Below, one piece after another: positions 1 through 11,324 of a stretch of DNA of 64,000 nucleotides. Source of the DNA: Phragmites australis (Eukaryota > Streptophyta > Magnoliopsida > Poales > Poaceae); the NCBI RefSeq assembly GCF_958298935.1, contig NC_084942.1:11663501-11727500 (forward strand), given 5' to 3'. Made by a program: the position numbers and the translations under genes. Below the pieces are notes generated by a model, which was given only the letters and a program-made list of their open reading frames with translations, ran no database searches and was not told where the DNA came from. Within the stretch, counting starts at the first letter, position 1. The number at the start of each line of letters is the position of its first letter.

Positions 1-2
1 GG

Positions 3-137
3 ACGACAAGTTGTTCCCAAAGAATTCATGAAGAATCGAACAACGACATCACTCTGCAACAGCATGAGGACCTTGAGAGCATGGACAATATGCTCATGGA
101 ATTTGTTTCCAATGACTTATTTGGAGACCTCAATTAG
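3..137 (+). pseudogene. Probable end of copia gag ORF
   Basis: An open frame enters from the window edge and stops with TAG at 135-137. The last residues are acidic and end FVSNDLFGDLN. It lies just upstream of the protease, where a gag end is expected. About 135 bases of AT-rich DNA separate it from the next coding remnant. Assignment rests mainly on position; there is no zinc knuckle in the visible part. Confidence 0.4.
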
Positions 138-272
138 ACTCCCAATTAATTAGATATTGTTATATCTATATCATACATAGTGTTGTAATAGGTTGTTGTC
201 ATCTTATACTATATTGTATAATGTATCAGCGCATTGATACTCAATAAACTTGTATATTATATATAGATATGT

Positions 273-494
273 ATGGGCGACAATCCGATGGAAGAGGAAA
301 TGTGCTTAGTGGATAGTTGTACCACTAACTCTATACTAAGGGAGACTAAATATTTTGAAACTCTTACAAATAGTAAAGAAAATGTTTTAACAATCGTGGG
401 ACGTGATGCTATGATTGTTGGCTCTGGTTGCACCATAATCACTCTCCCTATGGGTACTCAAATTAAAATCGACGATGCACTATTGTACCAATAG
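273..494 (+). pseudogene. Copia aspartic protease remnant
   Basis: The 73-residue frame carries CLVDSCTTNSILRE, the degenerate form of the D-S/T-G active-site motif found in this copia group, followed by the usual beta-strand residues and IDDALLY. In the family this domain cuts the gag-pol polyprotein. The active-site Gly is replaced, and the frame stops at 494 where an active element would read on into the pre-integrase domain. Confidence 0.75.
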
Positions 495-879
495 TCACAA
501 AATTCATATGGGCTACTGAGGAGTAGGCAATGATCTTCTTAAGATCGATCAATTAATGCCGAAAAAAAGGATTTCGGGTATAGTTTTTCTTGCGATGGCC
601 CAGGGTGTGGCGGTACCAGAAGGCAAACTTCTGTACAACCAATTTAATAAGAATGCAAGTTAGACCCCAACCATTGAAAATGACAAGTAAAGTCAAGTTT
701 TGGCTATATTGAAATGATATCCCGATTCAACACGTACCCTATTAAGTTAAAGAGATATCCGTCAAAATGGTTTCCATATCAAAACCCTTGATGAAAAAAA
801 GAGGAATATCTCCTCATTACCAAAATTAATGGATATGCCAAAGAAATACTAGAAAAAATTCTCTCTTTATCTTCAGGAT

Positions 880-1650
880 TGTACTATACATACATCAAAC
901 CCGTATCACATGTTGCGTATAAGGTAATTTTTCAGAATGTTAACACATTCCAAATATGGCATGATCGCCTTGGTCATCCCGCTGTCAGGATGATGCGGAA
1001 AAATTATTAGCAATTTAATTGGTCAAGACATAAATAATACCAAATTCCCACGATCTTCAAATTTTGTGTGCACCGCATGCGCCACACGGAAATTGATTTT
1101 AAGACCCTCTTATCTTAAATCTAAGCTGAACCACTCAAATTTTATGAACACATTCAAGGCGATATATGTGGTCCTATCTAACCATTAACTGGATAGTTCA
1201 GGTACTTCATGGTTCTCATTGACGCATCTATACGATAGTCACATGTGTATCTTTTGTTCACAAGAAATCATGCTTTTGCCAAAATAATTGCTCAAATTAT
1301 TAACTTACGAGCATATTATCCTGAGCATAGAATACAATCCATTCGAATGGACAATGCGGCTGAATTCACCTCACGTGCCTTCAATGATTATTGTATGGCC
1401 CTAGAAATTCAAGCCTAGCATCCAGTACCATAGATCCATACTCAAAATGGTTTGGCCGAATCTCTCATCAAGAGAGTCAAGCTCATTGCACGACCATTAT
1501 TACATAATTGCAACCTACCAACTTCATGTTGGGGTCATACAGTCTTACACGCTGCTCACTTAATTCAATTGCGACCAACTGCATATCACACTGCTTCCCC
1601 ACTGCAATTAGTACGTGAAAATCCTCTAAGCATTTCCCATGGGGTATAAC
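880..1650 (+). pseudogene. Copia pre-integrase and integrase remnant
   Basis: Joining frames by eye gives the gag-pre-integrase motif WHDRLGHP near 958, then a Cys pair from the zinc finger (CTACA near 1071). The integrase core follows: RMDNAAEF near 1345 holds the second catalytic Asp and HTQNGLAES near 1441 holds the catalytic Glu. The first core Asp is in a short region near 1208-1230 (LIDAS). At least four stops and several frame changes break the domain. Confidence 0.75.
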
Positions 1651-2552
1651 TCTCTGTAGATCATAAAATACCTCGAGCCCCTCACAAGGGACCTATTTAC
1701 AGACCGGTACACAGACTGCATATTTGATGATGAGCATTTCCCGATATTAGCGGGAGATTTCAAGTACCAGAAACAATGCTAGGAAATCAATTGGAATGCC
1801 ACAAACATTTCCTCCTCAGATCCACATACTCAAGAATCTGAACTTCAAGTTCAGAGAATCATAAATTTACAAAATATTGGAAATAACCTGCCAGATACAT
1901 GTACTAATAACAAAAGTGTCACTAAATCCTATATTCCTGCTAGGAATGTGCCAGAAAGAGTGGAGGTACCAAACAAAACCACCCAACTCCCAAATCAAAA
2001 TAAGAGGGGGAGAAGTACGGTCATAAAGGATAAAGTTTCTTGCAAGCTACCACAGAAACAAAGAAATCTCTCCTCCAAAATAGTAAATGCAAATCAACAT
2101 CAAGTTAAAAGACACCCAAGGCATATGGGCACTATACATCCAGTGGATGTTCAACATCCACATCCCAGCACAACTTTGCACACAAATACTGATGCTGGGA
2201 CATCAGAATACCCAGACTAAATTGAAATGGGAAATCACGATGAGTCAGAAAGGGTAGATGAAATTTCTATAAATTATAATGATTCTAGAGAATCATTTGA
2301 CAGAAAGACTACAATTGTCGACACATATTTCTCCTCAAATATTGCAAACGACCTTCTCAATGATTCAATCCCAAGACCATGACAGAGTGCTGCAAGCGCT
2401 CGGACCGGACACAATGGAAGGATGCAATCCAAGAAGAATTGCACTCGCTCTCCAAAAGAGAGGTATTTAGATCAGCAATACCTACTCCTCGTAACATTTT
2501 CCCTATGGGATACAAGTAGGTTTTCATCCGCAAACGGAATGAAAATAACAAG
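1651..2552 (+). pseudogene. Integrase to reverse transcriptase linker of copia pol
   Basis: This stretch has no conserved domain. It contains an open piece at 1948-2220 rich in Lys, Pro, Gln and His, as expected for the variable region between integrase and reverse transcriptase. Near 2390-2470 the remnant of the WK.A...E...L entry to the RT domain can be read in pieces. It is kept as part of the pol pseudogene. Confidence 0.5.
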
Positions 2553-3890
2553 GTGGTGAGATATAAAGTGAGGCTTGTAGCACAAGGGTTCACGCAGAGA
2601 ACCGGTATTGATTTCAATGAGACTTATTCTCCAGTGATGAATAAAATCACGTTCCGATATCTAATTTCATTGGCAGTACAAAATCATCTATATATGCAAT
2701 TGATGAATGTAGTGCCCGCATACCTATATGGGTCACTTGATTCGGGTTAAACATTCCGAATCTAAACGCAAATCATAACATGTATTGTGTAAAGCTTAAA
2801 AAGTCACTATATGGCTTAAAGCAGTCTGGAAGAATGTGGTACAATCGACTAAAAGAATTCCTTCTACAAAAAGGATACTCCAACAATGATGATTGCCCAT
2901 GTGTCTTCATAAAGAAATTGTCAACAGGATTTTGTATTATCTCTGTGTATGTTGATGATCTGAATATCATCGGAAATATAGAAGATATAGATGAAGCACA
3001 CAATCATCTAAAAATGGAATTTGAAATGAAGGATTTTGGTAAAACCAAATTTTTCCTGGGAATACAACTCGAGCATCTTCCTTCAGGTATTCTACTACAC
3101 CAAGCCGCATATACCAAGAAAATATTGGAGAAATTCAATATGAAAAAAATCATATCCTTTCAAGACTCCCATGGTTGTTCGATCTTTTGATATGGAGAAA
3201 GATCCATTTAGACCAAGAGAGGAAGGAGAAGAGATACTAGGACCTAAGGTTCCTTATCTCAGTGTCATTGGAGCGCTTATATATCTTGCAAATTGCACTA
3301 GGCCTGATATCGCATTTACAGTAAACTTACTAGCTAGGCATAGCGCTACTCCAACTAAATGCCATTGGGCGGGAGTCAAGAATATCTTTCGATATCTCCT
3401 TGCCTTCATAAATCTTAGTCTTTTCTTTCAAACAAAACAAGATAAGAATATGATTGGATACACTAACGCTGGCTACTTATCAAATCCCTAAAATGCCATA
3501 TCACAGACACACTTCGTGTTCTTACACGGTGGAACAACCATTTCTGGGAAGTCTTCAAAACAGAATCTTGTGGCTACATCCACAAATCATTCTGAAATAA
3601 TTGCATTATATAAAGCATCACGTGAAAGCGTCTAGCTTCACAGAATGATCAACCACATATAACAGTCATGTGATATTAGTTCCATTGCATCACCAACAAT
3701 TATCTATGAAGTAGTTCTACATGCAATGTTCAAATGCAAACATGTTACATAAAGAGTAATATAACTAAACATATTGCTCTTAAAATGTTCTATCCTTATG
3801 AATTGTAAAATAATGGGGAGATAGAGATCTTGCAAACTAAATCATGTGATAATATCACTGATTTATTTACAAGTCCTTATCAACTTCTGC
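2553..3890 (+). pseudogene. Copia reverse transcriptase and RNase H remnant
   Basis: RT starts with YKVRLVAQGFTQRTGIDFNE (2559 onward), then SLYGLKQSGRMWYNRL (2807 onward) and the catalytic YVDDL at about 2948-2962, which is intact. EMKDFGKTKFFLGIQ follows. A frame change near 3170-3190 leads to the connection and RNase H part: GALIYLANCTRPDIAFTVN (3271 onward), then the tail up to about 3890. A stop at 2748 and others break it. The enzyme would make cDNA in the capsid. Confidence 0.85.
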
Positions 3891-3903
3891 ATTCCAAAAA
3901 TAT

Positions 3904-4356
3904 GTTCACGGAATTGGCATGTGACAACCGCAAGATTTGCATGGTTCAGAGGGAGTTGATCTCTGAATAATAACCTGTTCATATTATATTGCACTCTTTT
4001 CTTTCATGAGTTTTTCCTATACAGTTTCTCATAAGATTTTTAATGAGGCAATATCTACTTTATTCCTCCTATTTCTCCAAGAGGTTTTCGAAGGTTTTAA
4101 TATGATCCTAAGATCATAATTATTGCTCTCTAAGCTAACCAATGAGTTTTTCCCTCCTAGGTTTCTCATATAAGCTTATAAATGAAGCATTAACTGATAT
4201 ATATACCATATCATCTTCTCCTTATATTTTCACATTGGGTTTAAAGGAGTTTTAATGGTATATCAACATACTATTTCTCCTTATATTTTTTCCACAGGAT
4301 TTTAGAGGAGTTTTACAACGAAAAGTTTACATACAAGATAATTGATCAAGATGAAG
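3904..4356 (+). other. Non-coding 3' region of the copia element with short repeats
   Basis: AT-rich DNA between the end of pol and the 3' LTR. It repeats a loose motif of the form tttttcct...aggtttctcat followed by taatgaggca (near 4010, 4080, 4150, 4205 and 4260-4310). The last purine-rich bases before 4357 are a weak polypurine tract. Long 3' non-coding leaders with this repeated motif are known in one group of grass copia elements; the match here is from memory. Confidence 0.5.
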
Positions 4357-4573
4357 TGTTACAAACTGACATCCTCTTTAGATAAGCATGTGATCAATTA
4401 ACCATCTAATTGACATTAGCAGTTAGTAAATGGAATGACACCAGTTGGAAGGCAACCAACTGCTGAACGGACACTTTGACGTCCGTTCACTGTGTGTTAT
4501 ATATGTAAACAATATCTATCAATAAGTATGTTTTTGATTCTCTCAATCTCTCGATCTACTATATCTCTACTCA
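4357..4573 (+). repeat. Copia 3' LTR, about 217 bp
   Basis: Starts TGTTACAAAC directly after a purine-rich run and ends ..CTACTCA, giving TG...CA ends. A TATA motif (ttatatatg) lies at 4498-4506 and an aataag polyadenylation-like motif near 4521. No 5' partner is in the window, so the borders rest on motifs alone; the right end could be off by a few bases. Confidence 0.5.
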
Positions 4574-4930
4574 AAAATATTTTCACTTGTTCTTTTATTT
4601 TCTTTTCTCCAGGCCGTGTAACACCTGTAAAAGATTACATGGAAGGTACATGCGCTTCAGCACTCACACGCACAGTAAGCACATGGGCACCAGTCGTGTG
4701 TAAAAAACTAGCAAAGTGTGGCCCCACATTTGCACGGCTAGTTTTATTATATTTTTTGTCTAACTCTGTTAAATTAGACAATATTTCTTTTATGCACAAT
4801 AATATTGTTCAACGGGCTTATTGCTTGTCTTGTTTCAACGAAAACAAAATTGCTCAAGAGCTGTTCCATGAGAAATATGATTTGATCCAAATCCCAAGTT
4901 AACAAGAAGATGGAGGACCTGGGAATAATT
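4574..4930. other. No recognised feature
   Basis: A 136-codon frame runs through 4492-4902, but it begins inside the copia LTR and resembles nothing I recognise. I see no TIRs, LTR ends or known protein motifs here. Confidence 0.4.
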
Positions 4931-5647
4931 GTCACTAATGTTCGCCTAGACGGTTGTCTAGTCTAAGGGTAGATGCAACTCTACGTAGCTAGACCATCTA
5001 GATGGACAACTTTAGTCAATGACGGCCTAGTCGGCGGAGCTAGACGGTTCCTGGACATGACCAAGCGACTACACGCGTGACTAGGCTGGCGTTTTGGCGA
5101 TGCAGACTTTTGGTACCTGGCGGGTCTACGTGGGAGCAAATTTCGTCCGCACTGAACTATTTCTCACACAAAACCTAAACCACTATTCGGTCCATTCCCC
5201 ATCTGTCATCTGCCATCTTTGTCTCGACTCTCCTCTCATTTGTCGCCCCAGCACACCCACACCATCGCCCCCTCCGCTCCTTAACTCCCTTACTATCTAG
5301 TTCCTTCGTCGTAGACAGGTCCTTGCTCTACTCCCTGGATTTGTGCTCCACTTCCGCTGGTACGGCTTGTGTGCTTTGCTCTATTGCCTATAATGCTAGT
5401 CTGCTACTACTTTTGTGTGGTGTGTGCTCTGCTTTGCTTGTGTGCTCTGCTGCATCCTACTGCTAGCTTGCTACAAGGCACGCTTTTGTTTGCACGTCTT
5501 GTGATGGATTGATGCCTAAATCTCACTTGAAATTATAATTGTTTGTGGTTTTATGCTACAGTATAAAATCGTCTAGACAGCCTAGATGCTAGTTACAGGG
5601 TGACCGTCTGTTTATGTCTTAGTGTCTAGGTGAATACTAAGTGTGAC
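4931..5647. mobile_element. Candidate non-autonomous DNA transposon (hAT-like)
   Basis: The two ends are imperfect inverted repeats: GTCACTAATGTTCGCCTAGAC at the left pairs with the reverse complement of the right end near 5622-5647, with the CCTAGAC core shared. Several ctagac/gtctag words recur near both ends. The interior is non-coding. No clear 8-bp TSD flanks it, so the class call is weak. Confidence 0.35.
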
Positions 5648-7010
5648 CCTCCATCAAACACAAAAATTAAAATTTCCGATATGATCGTTAGACCAACTAA
5701 ACAAACTTACCAGGAAACCATACTCAAAGTCACTTTTTGAAACCTATATTTAACACATAAGAAGAATTTAGTTTCTCACAACTCATCAGCAATAACTTCT
5801 TCCTTTTATGATAATAATGGTGTTTCCTTTTCATCTTAACCCCTGTCATTTAGTTGCAGTGACCCTGTCATTCAATCTCAGTGACATGTATTAATCTAGT
5901 GACCCTGTAACTCAATTGCCGTGATATGTATTAAATCCACCTGTTGTTATTACTTAAGTCTGATATTAAGCTATATTAAATCCTCCAGGTTTAGTAATTA
6001 TCATATTTTGTAACATTATAACCTAGATCTATCAAATAAATGATGTATATCATTCTTTTTTTCTATGATTACCATATGGTAACTTTTAGCCCATAAGAGT
6101 AAATGCAATGACTTCTTTTCTTTCAAATAAAGAATCAAAATTTTGCTACTTTGTATTGCGTTTGTAAAGATTTAGAAACTTACGCAATAGAAACGATCCA
6201 GCTATCTGACCATGCACATGCGGTCCATCTCCTGCGTGTTGAAATCGTCATCGCAGTGGACGACAGCATGGCCTGCTATTCGTACCCGTAGCGTTGTTCA
6301 GCCACCTCCAGCAGCTCCACCATGAATCATGATTCTCTCGTGCTCCTCATCGTCGAACTGCATTGTTAATTTCAACGTCAGGCCTTGAGTTACAACGATT
6401 TCTAGACCATGTGGCACAAAATCGTGCAGGGCGCCATTAATTACTTTGCATCAGAATGCTGCTAGGTGAACAAACTATTTCTCTACAACGTTACTAACGC
6501 TACCATATATAAGCATCCACCAACTTTTTCCCCTTGGCCGTGGGCAGTGGACTCTTGTTCTGCAATTAACAGGGACATAAAATAATTTGCTTGATCACAT
6601 ACTGCATTGGCATACCTTTATCTTCAGTTGTGGCATGAACCATGCATCTACGATGTATCTTGTTCACTGCATGCTGCTTGTATGGCCTGATGCGTGACCG
6701 TTGACCGCACTGTTGTTCAGCCACCTACAGAAGCTCCAACATGAACATCAGTCCTCGTGTTTTGTTATGGCGTTATGCGCATCCGCTTGATACCTGCTTG
6801 CCACTGCATGGACCATTCTTTTGTGTTTTGCCCAAGACTCTTTTATAGATCAACAGATTTCCTACGAATGCTGATCACCCTGGGATGGAGAGGTGACTGT
6901 TTTCACGGCTGTCTTGGACTCGCATCATCAATTTCCACACGCAATAGGGCCATAGCAAAGACAGCGAATATGTCAGAGATGCTCGTGATTGGAAAAAAAA
7001 AATTATGACA
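5648..7010. other. Intergenic DNA with a dispersed direct repeat
   Basis: AT-rich, no convincing gene. A segment of about 75 bases occurs twice in the same direction, at about 6267-6345 and 6682-6760, sharing gttgttcagccacct and the following agctcca.catga. An 83-codon frame at 6757-7008 has no recognisable domain. This may be a duplicated fragment of a gene or element. Confidence 0.4.
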
Positions 7011-7013
7011 TCT

Positions 7014-7564
7014 CACTACTACAGAATCATTTTTTCACAATCAGCTTGTAACCATTTTCAAAGTCAAATTTTGAACCAACAACAAAGAGACTATAAAAAT
7101 GGGCAACTATTCCAGTCGATTATAAGAACCAACTACAAAAATCTTTATTACAGTCCGTTGCTTAACCAAACCAACTAAACTAACCAATGTATTACAGTCG
7201 GTTTCTTTAGCGAAACTGACTACAATATTGTGCTTATTGCAGTTGGTTCATCACATAAACCGATCGTATTATGGTAAGTATTACAATAGATTCGTTAGCA
7301 AAACCAACTGCAATATTCTCCATACTACAGTCTGTTGTTCATATGAACCGACTGTAATGTTCTCCGTATTATAGCTAGTTCTTCAAATAAATCGATTGTA
7401 CTATGGTGAGTATTAGAGTCGGTTTGTGAAAAAATATTATGCATATTGAGGCTTGAACAATAATGTGGTAATATAGATCATTTGTAGAAAACAACATTAA
7501 CTTTAAAACAATTTTAAAAGGAAGTAAATAATTAAGTGAATAATAATAAATAAACAACCACCTC
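7014..7564. repeat. CACTA left terminus and subterminal repeats
   Basis: After the CACTACTACAGAA terminus, words related to acagtcggtt and accgactgtaat occur many times in both orientations between about 7080 and 7430 (near 7143, 7194, 7250, 7320, 7345, 7418). Such clustered subterminal repeats are the binding sites of the TNPA-type protein in the CACTA family. The stretch from 7440 to 7564 is plain AT-rich DNA. Confidence 0.7.
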
Positions 7565-7569
7565 AAGAT
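7565..7569. repeat. Target site duplication AAGAT, left copy
   Basis: AAGAT precedes the LTR start at 7570 and is repeated at 12009-12013 right after the 3' LTR. A perfect 5-bp duplication fixes the outer borders of the CRM-like element and shows it inserted once as a unit into the CACTA sequence. Confidence 0.85.
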
Positions 7570-7925
7570 TGATGAGCCCATGGCTCTTTCAGATACGATC
7601 AATACCGCCAATAATCCTCAAATCATATAAGGTCTAATTACAAAAGTATGTGCACGACAATTAGACCATCAGGTGAACTCGTTTCTCGTTGTTCATGTTT
7701 CCTTGGATGGATTACTACTAAATTCTTATGATATGCTATACTTAGGAACGTGGGAGAAGCACTGCAACCTTACCCGGATGTTACCCCTCGAAGGCCAAGT
7801 CTACTCGGACTCAACGCTGAGCTCTAGTCGAAGTTGTGGTCGTGGTCAAGTCACAAGACAGTACGTCAGTAAAACGAGCATAACTCTCTCATACAAAGTC
7901 CGTTTTAAGCGTTCTTAGACTTGCT
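7570..7925 (+). repeat. Truncated 5' LTR of the CRM-like element
   Basis: About 355 bases match the first part of the 3' LTR (11102-11458). Both share the end of the pol reading frame and the clause from gtgaactcgtttctcg to tccgtttta. Homology stops near 7918-7925 at gacttgct (gacttact in the 3' LTR). The next bases code for protease, so about 550 bases of LTR plus PBS and gag were lost in one deletion with little homology at the joint. Confidence 0.8.
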
Positions 7926-8345
7926 AGGGTGCATTTTTCTATTGGTTCATACCATGATTGTGCTGATTTCGATGTAGTGCCCATGCAAGCATGTTCACTT
8001 TTGTTAGAATGACCATGAGAGTTTAATACTGATGCAACACATCATGGTAGAAGTAATAAGTACACCCTTATGCATAAAGGAAAAAAAATAATTTTTCTGC
8101 CTTTAACCCCTGTTGAAATTGTGAAATGTGAATAAGTGATAGCTAAAAATAAGAGAAAAGAGTTTGAGAATGAATCTGAAAATCAGCAAGTAGTGGAAAA
8201 AGTTTTTGACCCAAAAAGGAGGAAGCAACAACAACTTCTAAGTTCGATAGAATTAGACTAAGTAGTGGAAAAAGTTTTTTGACCCAAAAAGGAGGAAGCA
8301 ACAACAACTTCTAAGTCCGATAGAATTAGACTGAAAGGGTGTGTT
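7926..8345 (+). pseudogene. Gypsy protease to RT linker remnant
   Basis: Reads as DCADFDVVPMQACSLLL, then DATHHGRSNKYTLMHKGK and LLPLTPVEIVK, the usual region between protease and RT in grass chromoviruses. Single-base changes create stops near 8015 and 8135. The last part is rich in Lys and Gln and contains a 72-bp tandem duplication. Confidence 0.7.
8188..8332 (+). repeat. 72-bp tandem duplication
   Basis: A unit beginning aagtagtggaaaaagttttt occurs at 8188-8259 and again at 8260-8332. The copies differ by one added T and one C/T change. It lies in the variable linker of pol and changes the reading frame; it is probably a slippage product after the element died. Confidence 0.85.
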
Positions 8346-9303
8346 ATGCTTGCTACTAAATCTGATCTTGCTGAAATTTATGCTAATAAGCTGCCATGCT
8401 ATGCTTTGATATGCAAAGAGGTCTTAGTTTCACTCGAGAATGTATCTAGCTCTTTGCCTCCTACTGTTGCTAACCTTTTGCAGGAGTTTTTGGATGTATT
8501 TCTAGCTGAAGTTCCCCCGGGATTACCACCAATTCGAGGGATAGAACATCAAATTGATTTTATTCCAGGAGCACCTTTGTCAAACCGTGCTGCATTAGGA
8601 CCAACCTAGAAGTGACTTAGGAAATTCAACGACAAGTCCAAGACCTTTTGGATCTCGGGTACGTACGAGAAAGTCTTAGTCCTTGTGTTGTTCCTATTCT
8701 TTTGGTTCCTAAGAAAGAGGGTAGTTGGCGTATGTGTGTTGATTGTAGAGCCATTAATAATATTACTATAAGATATCATTACTCTATCCCTATGTTAGAT
8801 GATATGCTTGAAGAGTTGATGGTTCTATAATTTTCACTAAAATTGACTTGCGAAGTGGATACCACCAAATTAGGATGAAACTTGGAGATGAATGGAAGAC
8901 TGTATTTAAAACTAAGTTTGGTTTGTATGAGTGGTTAATAATGTCTTTTAGGTTAACTAATGCACCTAGTACTTTCATTCGATTGATGAACGAAGTTTTA
9001 CGTGTTTTCATTGGAAGATTTATGGTGGTTTACTTTGATGGCATCTTGATTTACAACAAGTCATATGAACTGCACTTTAATCACTTACGTACTATTTTCA
9101 ACGCTTTGAGAGATGCACGATTATTTGGTAACCTCAAAAAGTGTATGTTTTGTACGGATCGAATCTCTTTTCTTGGCTATATTGTTACTCCACAGGGAAT
9201 AGAGGTGGATGAAGCAAAAATTGAAGCCATAAAGAGCTGGCCAACCCCTGAGACTGTTACTCAAGTGAGAAGCTTTCATGGTCTTACGGGTTTCTATCGG
9301 TGA
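8346..9303 (+). pseudogene. Gypsy reverse transcriptase, catalytic site lost
   Basis: The frame runs through QEFLDVFLAEVPPGLPPIRG (about 8480), [19 protein letters not shown] (about 8700), [10 protein letters not shown] (about 8850), the KTKFGLYEW and APSTF blocks and [17 protein letters not shown]. The active site is YFDGIL at 9031-9048 instead of Y-x-D-D, so one essential metal-binding Asp is gone. Stops at 8607 and 8828 add to the damage. Confidence 0.85.
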
Positions 9304-9831
9304 TTTGTGTGGGATTTCAGCACCATTGTTGTTCTATTAAATAAGTTTACAAAGAAAGGAGTAGTTTTCAAATGGGAACCTGCACAAGAAAAAGCATTCA
9401 AGTTGTTGAAAGAGAAGCTTACCATGCTCCATTGCTCTAACTCCCTAATTTTGGTAAAACCTTTGAACTAGATTGTGATGCTAGTGGGATTAGAATTGGA
9501 GGTGTGCTAATTCAAGAAGGTAAACCTGTTGCTTATTTAGTGAGAAATTAAGTGGGCTAAGTCTGAATTATTCCACTTATGATAAAGAATTGTATGCTTT
9601 AGTTCGTGTACTTGAAACTTGACAACATTATTTGTGGTCCAAAGAATTTGTTATACATTCTGATCTTGAATCGTTGAAACATATAGAAGTCAAGCTAAAT
9701 TGAATAAATGACATGCTAAATGGGTTGAATTTATTAAGTCTTTTCCATATGTCATAAAACATAAGAAAGAAAAGGATAATGTGATTGCTGATGCGCTTTC
9801 TAGGCGTTATACCATGTAATCTCAACTTGAT
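9304..9831 (+). pseudogene. Gypsy RNase H remnant
   Basis: Short pieces in shifting frames give FKWEPAQEKAFKLLKEKL (about 9370), DCDASGI (about 9474), [11 protein letters not shown] (about 9571), then HSDLESLKH and IADALSRRY (about 9785). These are the standard gypsy RNase H blocks. About six stops or frame changes are present. Confidence 0.8.
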
Positions 9832-11324
9832 CATAAGATTTTTGGTTTAGAGACTATTAAGGACTTATATGCTACTGATTTGGATTTTAAAGAAGTGCTT
9901 GAACACTGTAAAGAAGGGAAAATATAGAATAAGTATGTGCTGAATGAAGGATTACTCTATCGTGCTAACAAGCTATGTATTCCAACTAGCTCCGTTCATT
10001 TTTTGTTGTTACAAGAGGCACATAGAGGAGGATTGATGGTATATTTTGGAGCAAAGAAGACTCAAGATGTGCTGGCCACCCATTTTTTTTTGCCACAGAT
10101 GAGATGAGATATCGAATGCTAGTGTCCCAATGCACCAATTGCAATAAAACTAAGTCTCGCTTGAATCCACATGGTTTTTACATGCCTCTTCCTATTCCTA
10201 ATGCACCATGGGAGGATATTTCTATGGATTTTGTTTTAGGACTGCCTAGGACAATGAGGGGGGGGGGGGATAGTAAATTTATAGTTATGGATATATTTTC
10301 TAAAATGGTACATTTTATACCTTGTCACAAGAGCGATGATGCTACAAACATAGCTGATTTGTTTTTCAGGGAAATCGTTCGACTACATGGAGTGCCTAAT
10401 ACTATCATCTTGGATCGTGACACAAAGATTTTGAGTCATTTTTGGGGATTACTTTGGAATAAATTAGGGGCGAAGCTGCTGTTTTCTACTATGTGTCATC
10501 CCTAGACCGACGGTCGAACAGAGATTGTCAACCGTACATTAGTGACCATGTTACAGGCTGTTCTAAAGAAAAATTTGAGGATGTGGGAAGAGTGTTTACC
10601 GCATATTGAATTTGCTTACAATAGGTTGGTACACTCTACCACCAAGGTAAGTCCGTTCCAGGTAGTGTATGGATTTAATCCCCATGCTCCTATTGATTTA
10701 CTACATTTTCCAACTTTTGAAAGACTTAATTTAGATGGTAAGACACGTGCTGGATTTATTCTTAAGTTGCATGAAACAACTAAAAAGAATATAGAGAGCA
10801 TGATTGAAAAGTATAGGATTGTTGGAAGTAAAGGTAGGAAGGAAATAAAATTTGAACCGGGTGATTTAGTTTGGTTGCATTTGAGGAAGGATAGGTTTCC
10901 AATTTTAAGAAAATCAAAGTTGATGTCTAGAGATAATGGACCATTTAAGATAATTGGGATAATCAATGACAATGCATACAAATTAGACGTACCTATAGAT
11001 TTTGGGGTTAGTAACACATTTAACATTTCAGATTTGAAGCCCTGTTTGGGAGAAGAAGATGAGATCGAGTCGAGGACAACTCCAATTCAAGAGGAGGAGG
11101 ATGATGAGCCCATGGCTCCTTCAGATATGATCAATACCACCAATAATCCTCAAATCATACAAGGTCCAATTACAAGAGCACGTACACAACAATTAGACCA
11201 CCAGGTGAACTCGTTTCTCGTTGTTCATGTTTCCTTGGATGGATTACTACTAAACTCTTATGATATTTTCTTACTTAGGAACATGAGAGAAGAACCACAA
11301 CCTTACCCGGATGTCACCCATTGA
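9832..11324 (+). pseudogene. Gypsy integrase, reading into the 3' LTR
   Basis: The HHCC zinc finger is decayed ([15 protein letters not shown] at about 10132). The core has [10 protein letters not shown] (first Asp, about 10225), IILDRDTKI (second Asp, about 10405) and, after a stop at 10503, TDGRTEIVNRTL where the catalytic Glu sits. The 10542-11324 frame holds the C-terminal GPF module and then continues 223 bases past the LTR start at 11102, ending with TRARTQQLDHQVNSFL. A run of ten G at 10259 is a possible sequencing or slippage site. Confidence 0.85.

Larger units (their letters stand above)
1..4573 (+). mobile_element. Ty1/copia retrotransposon, 3' part (5' end outside window)
   Basis: Remnants follow the copia order along the plus strand: gag tail, aspartic protease, pre-integrase and integrase, reverse transcriptase, RNase H, a long AT-rich untranslated stretch, then a short LTR at 4357-4573. 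Frameshifts and stops interrupt every domain, so it is dead. Integrase before reverse transcriptase separates copia from gypsy. The short LTR and long non-coding 3' leader resemble the Retrofit/Sto-4 type of grass elements (inference). The 5' LTR lies left of the window. Confidence 0.85.

Noticed and set aside
4492..4902. 136-codon open frame on plus
   Set aside because: Begins inside the copia LTR promoter, no domain, no codon bias, overlaps LTR end. Most likely chance.
10259..10268. Homopolymer G runs here and near 26264, 36704, 45470, 55302 as special signals
   Set aside because: They occur in unrelated elements at PPT-like or decayed sites and probably reflect slippage or sequencing error.
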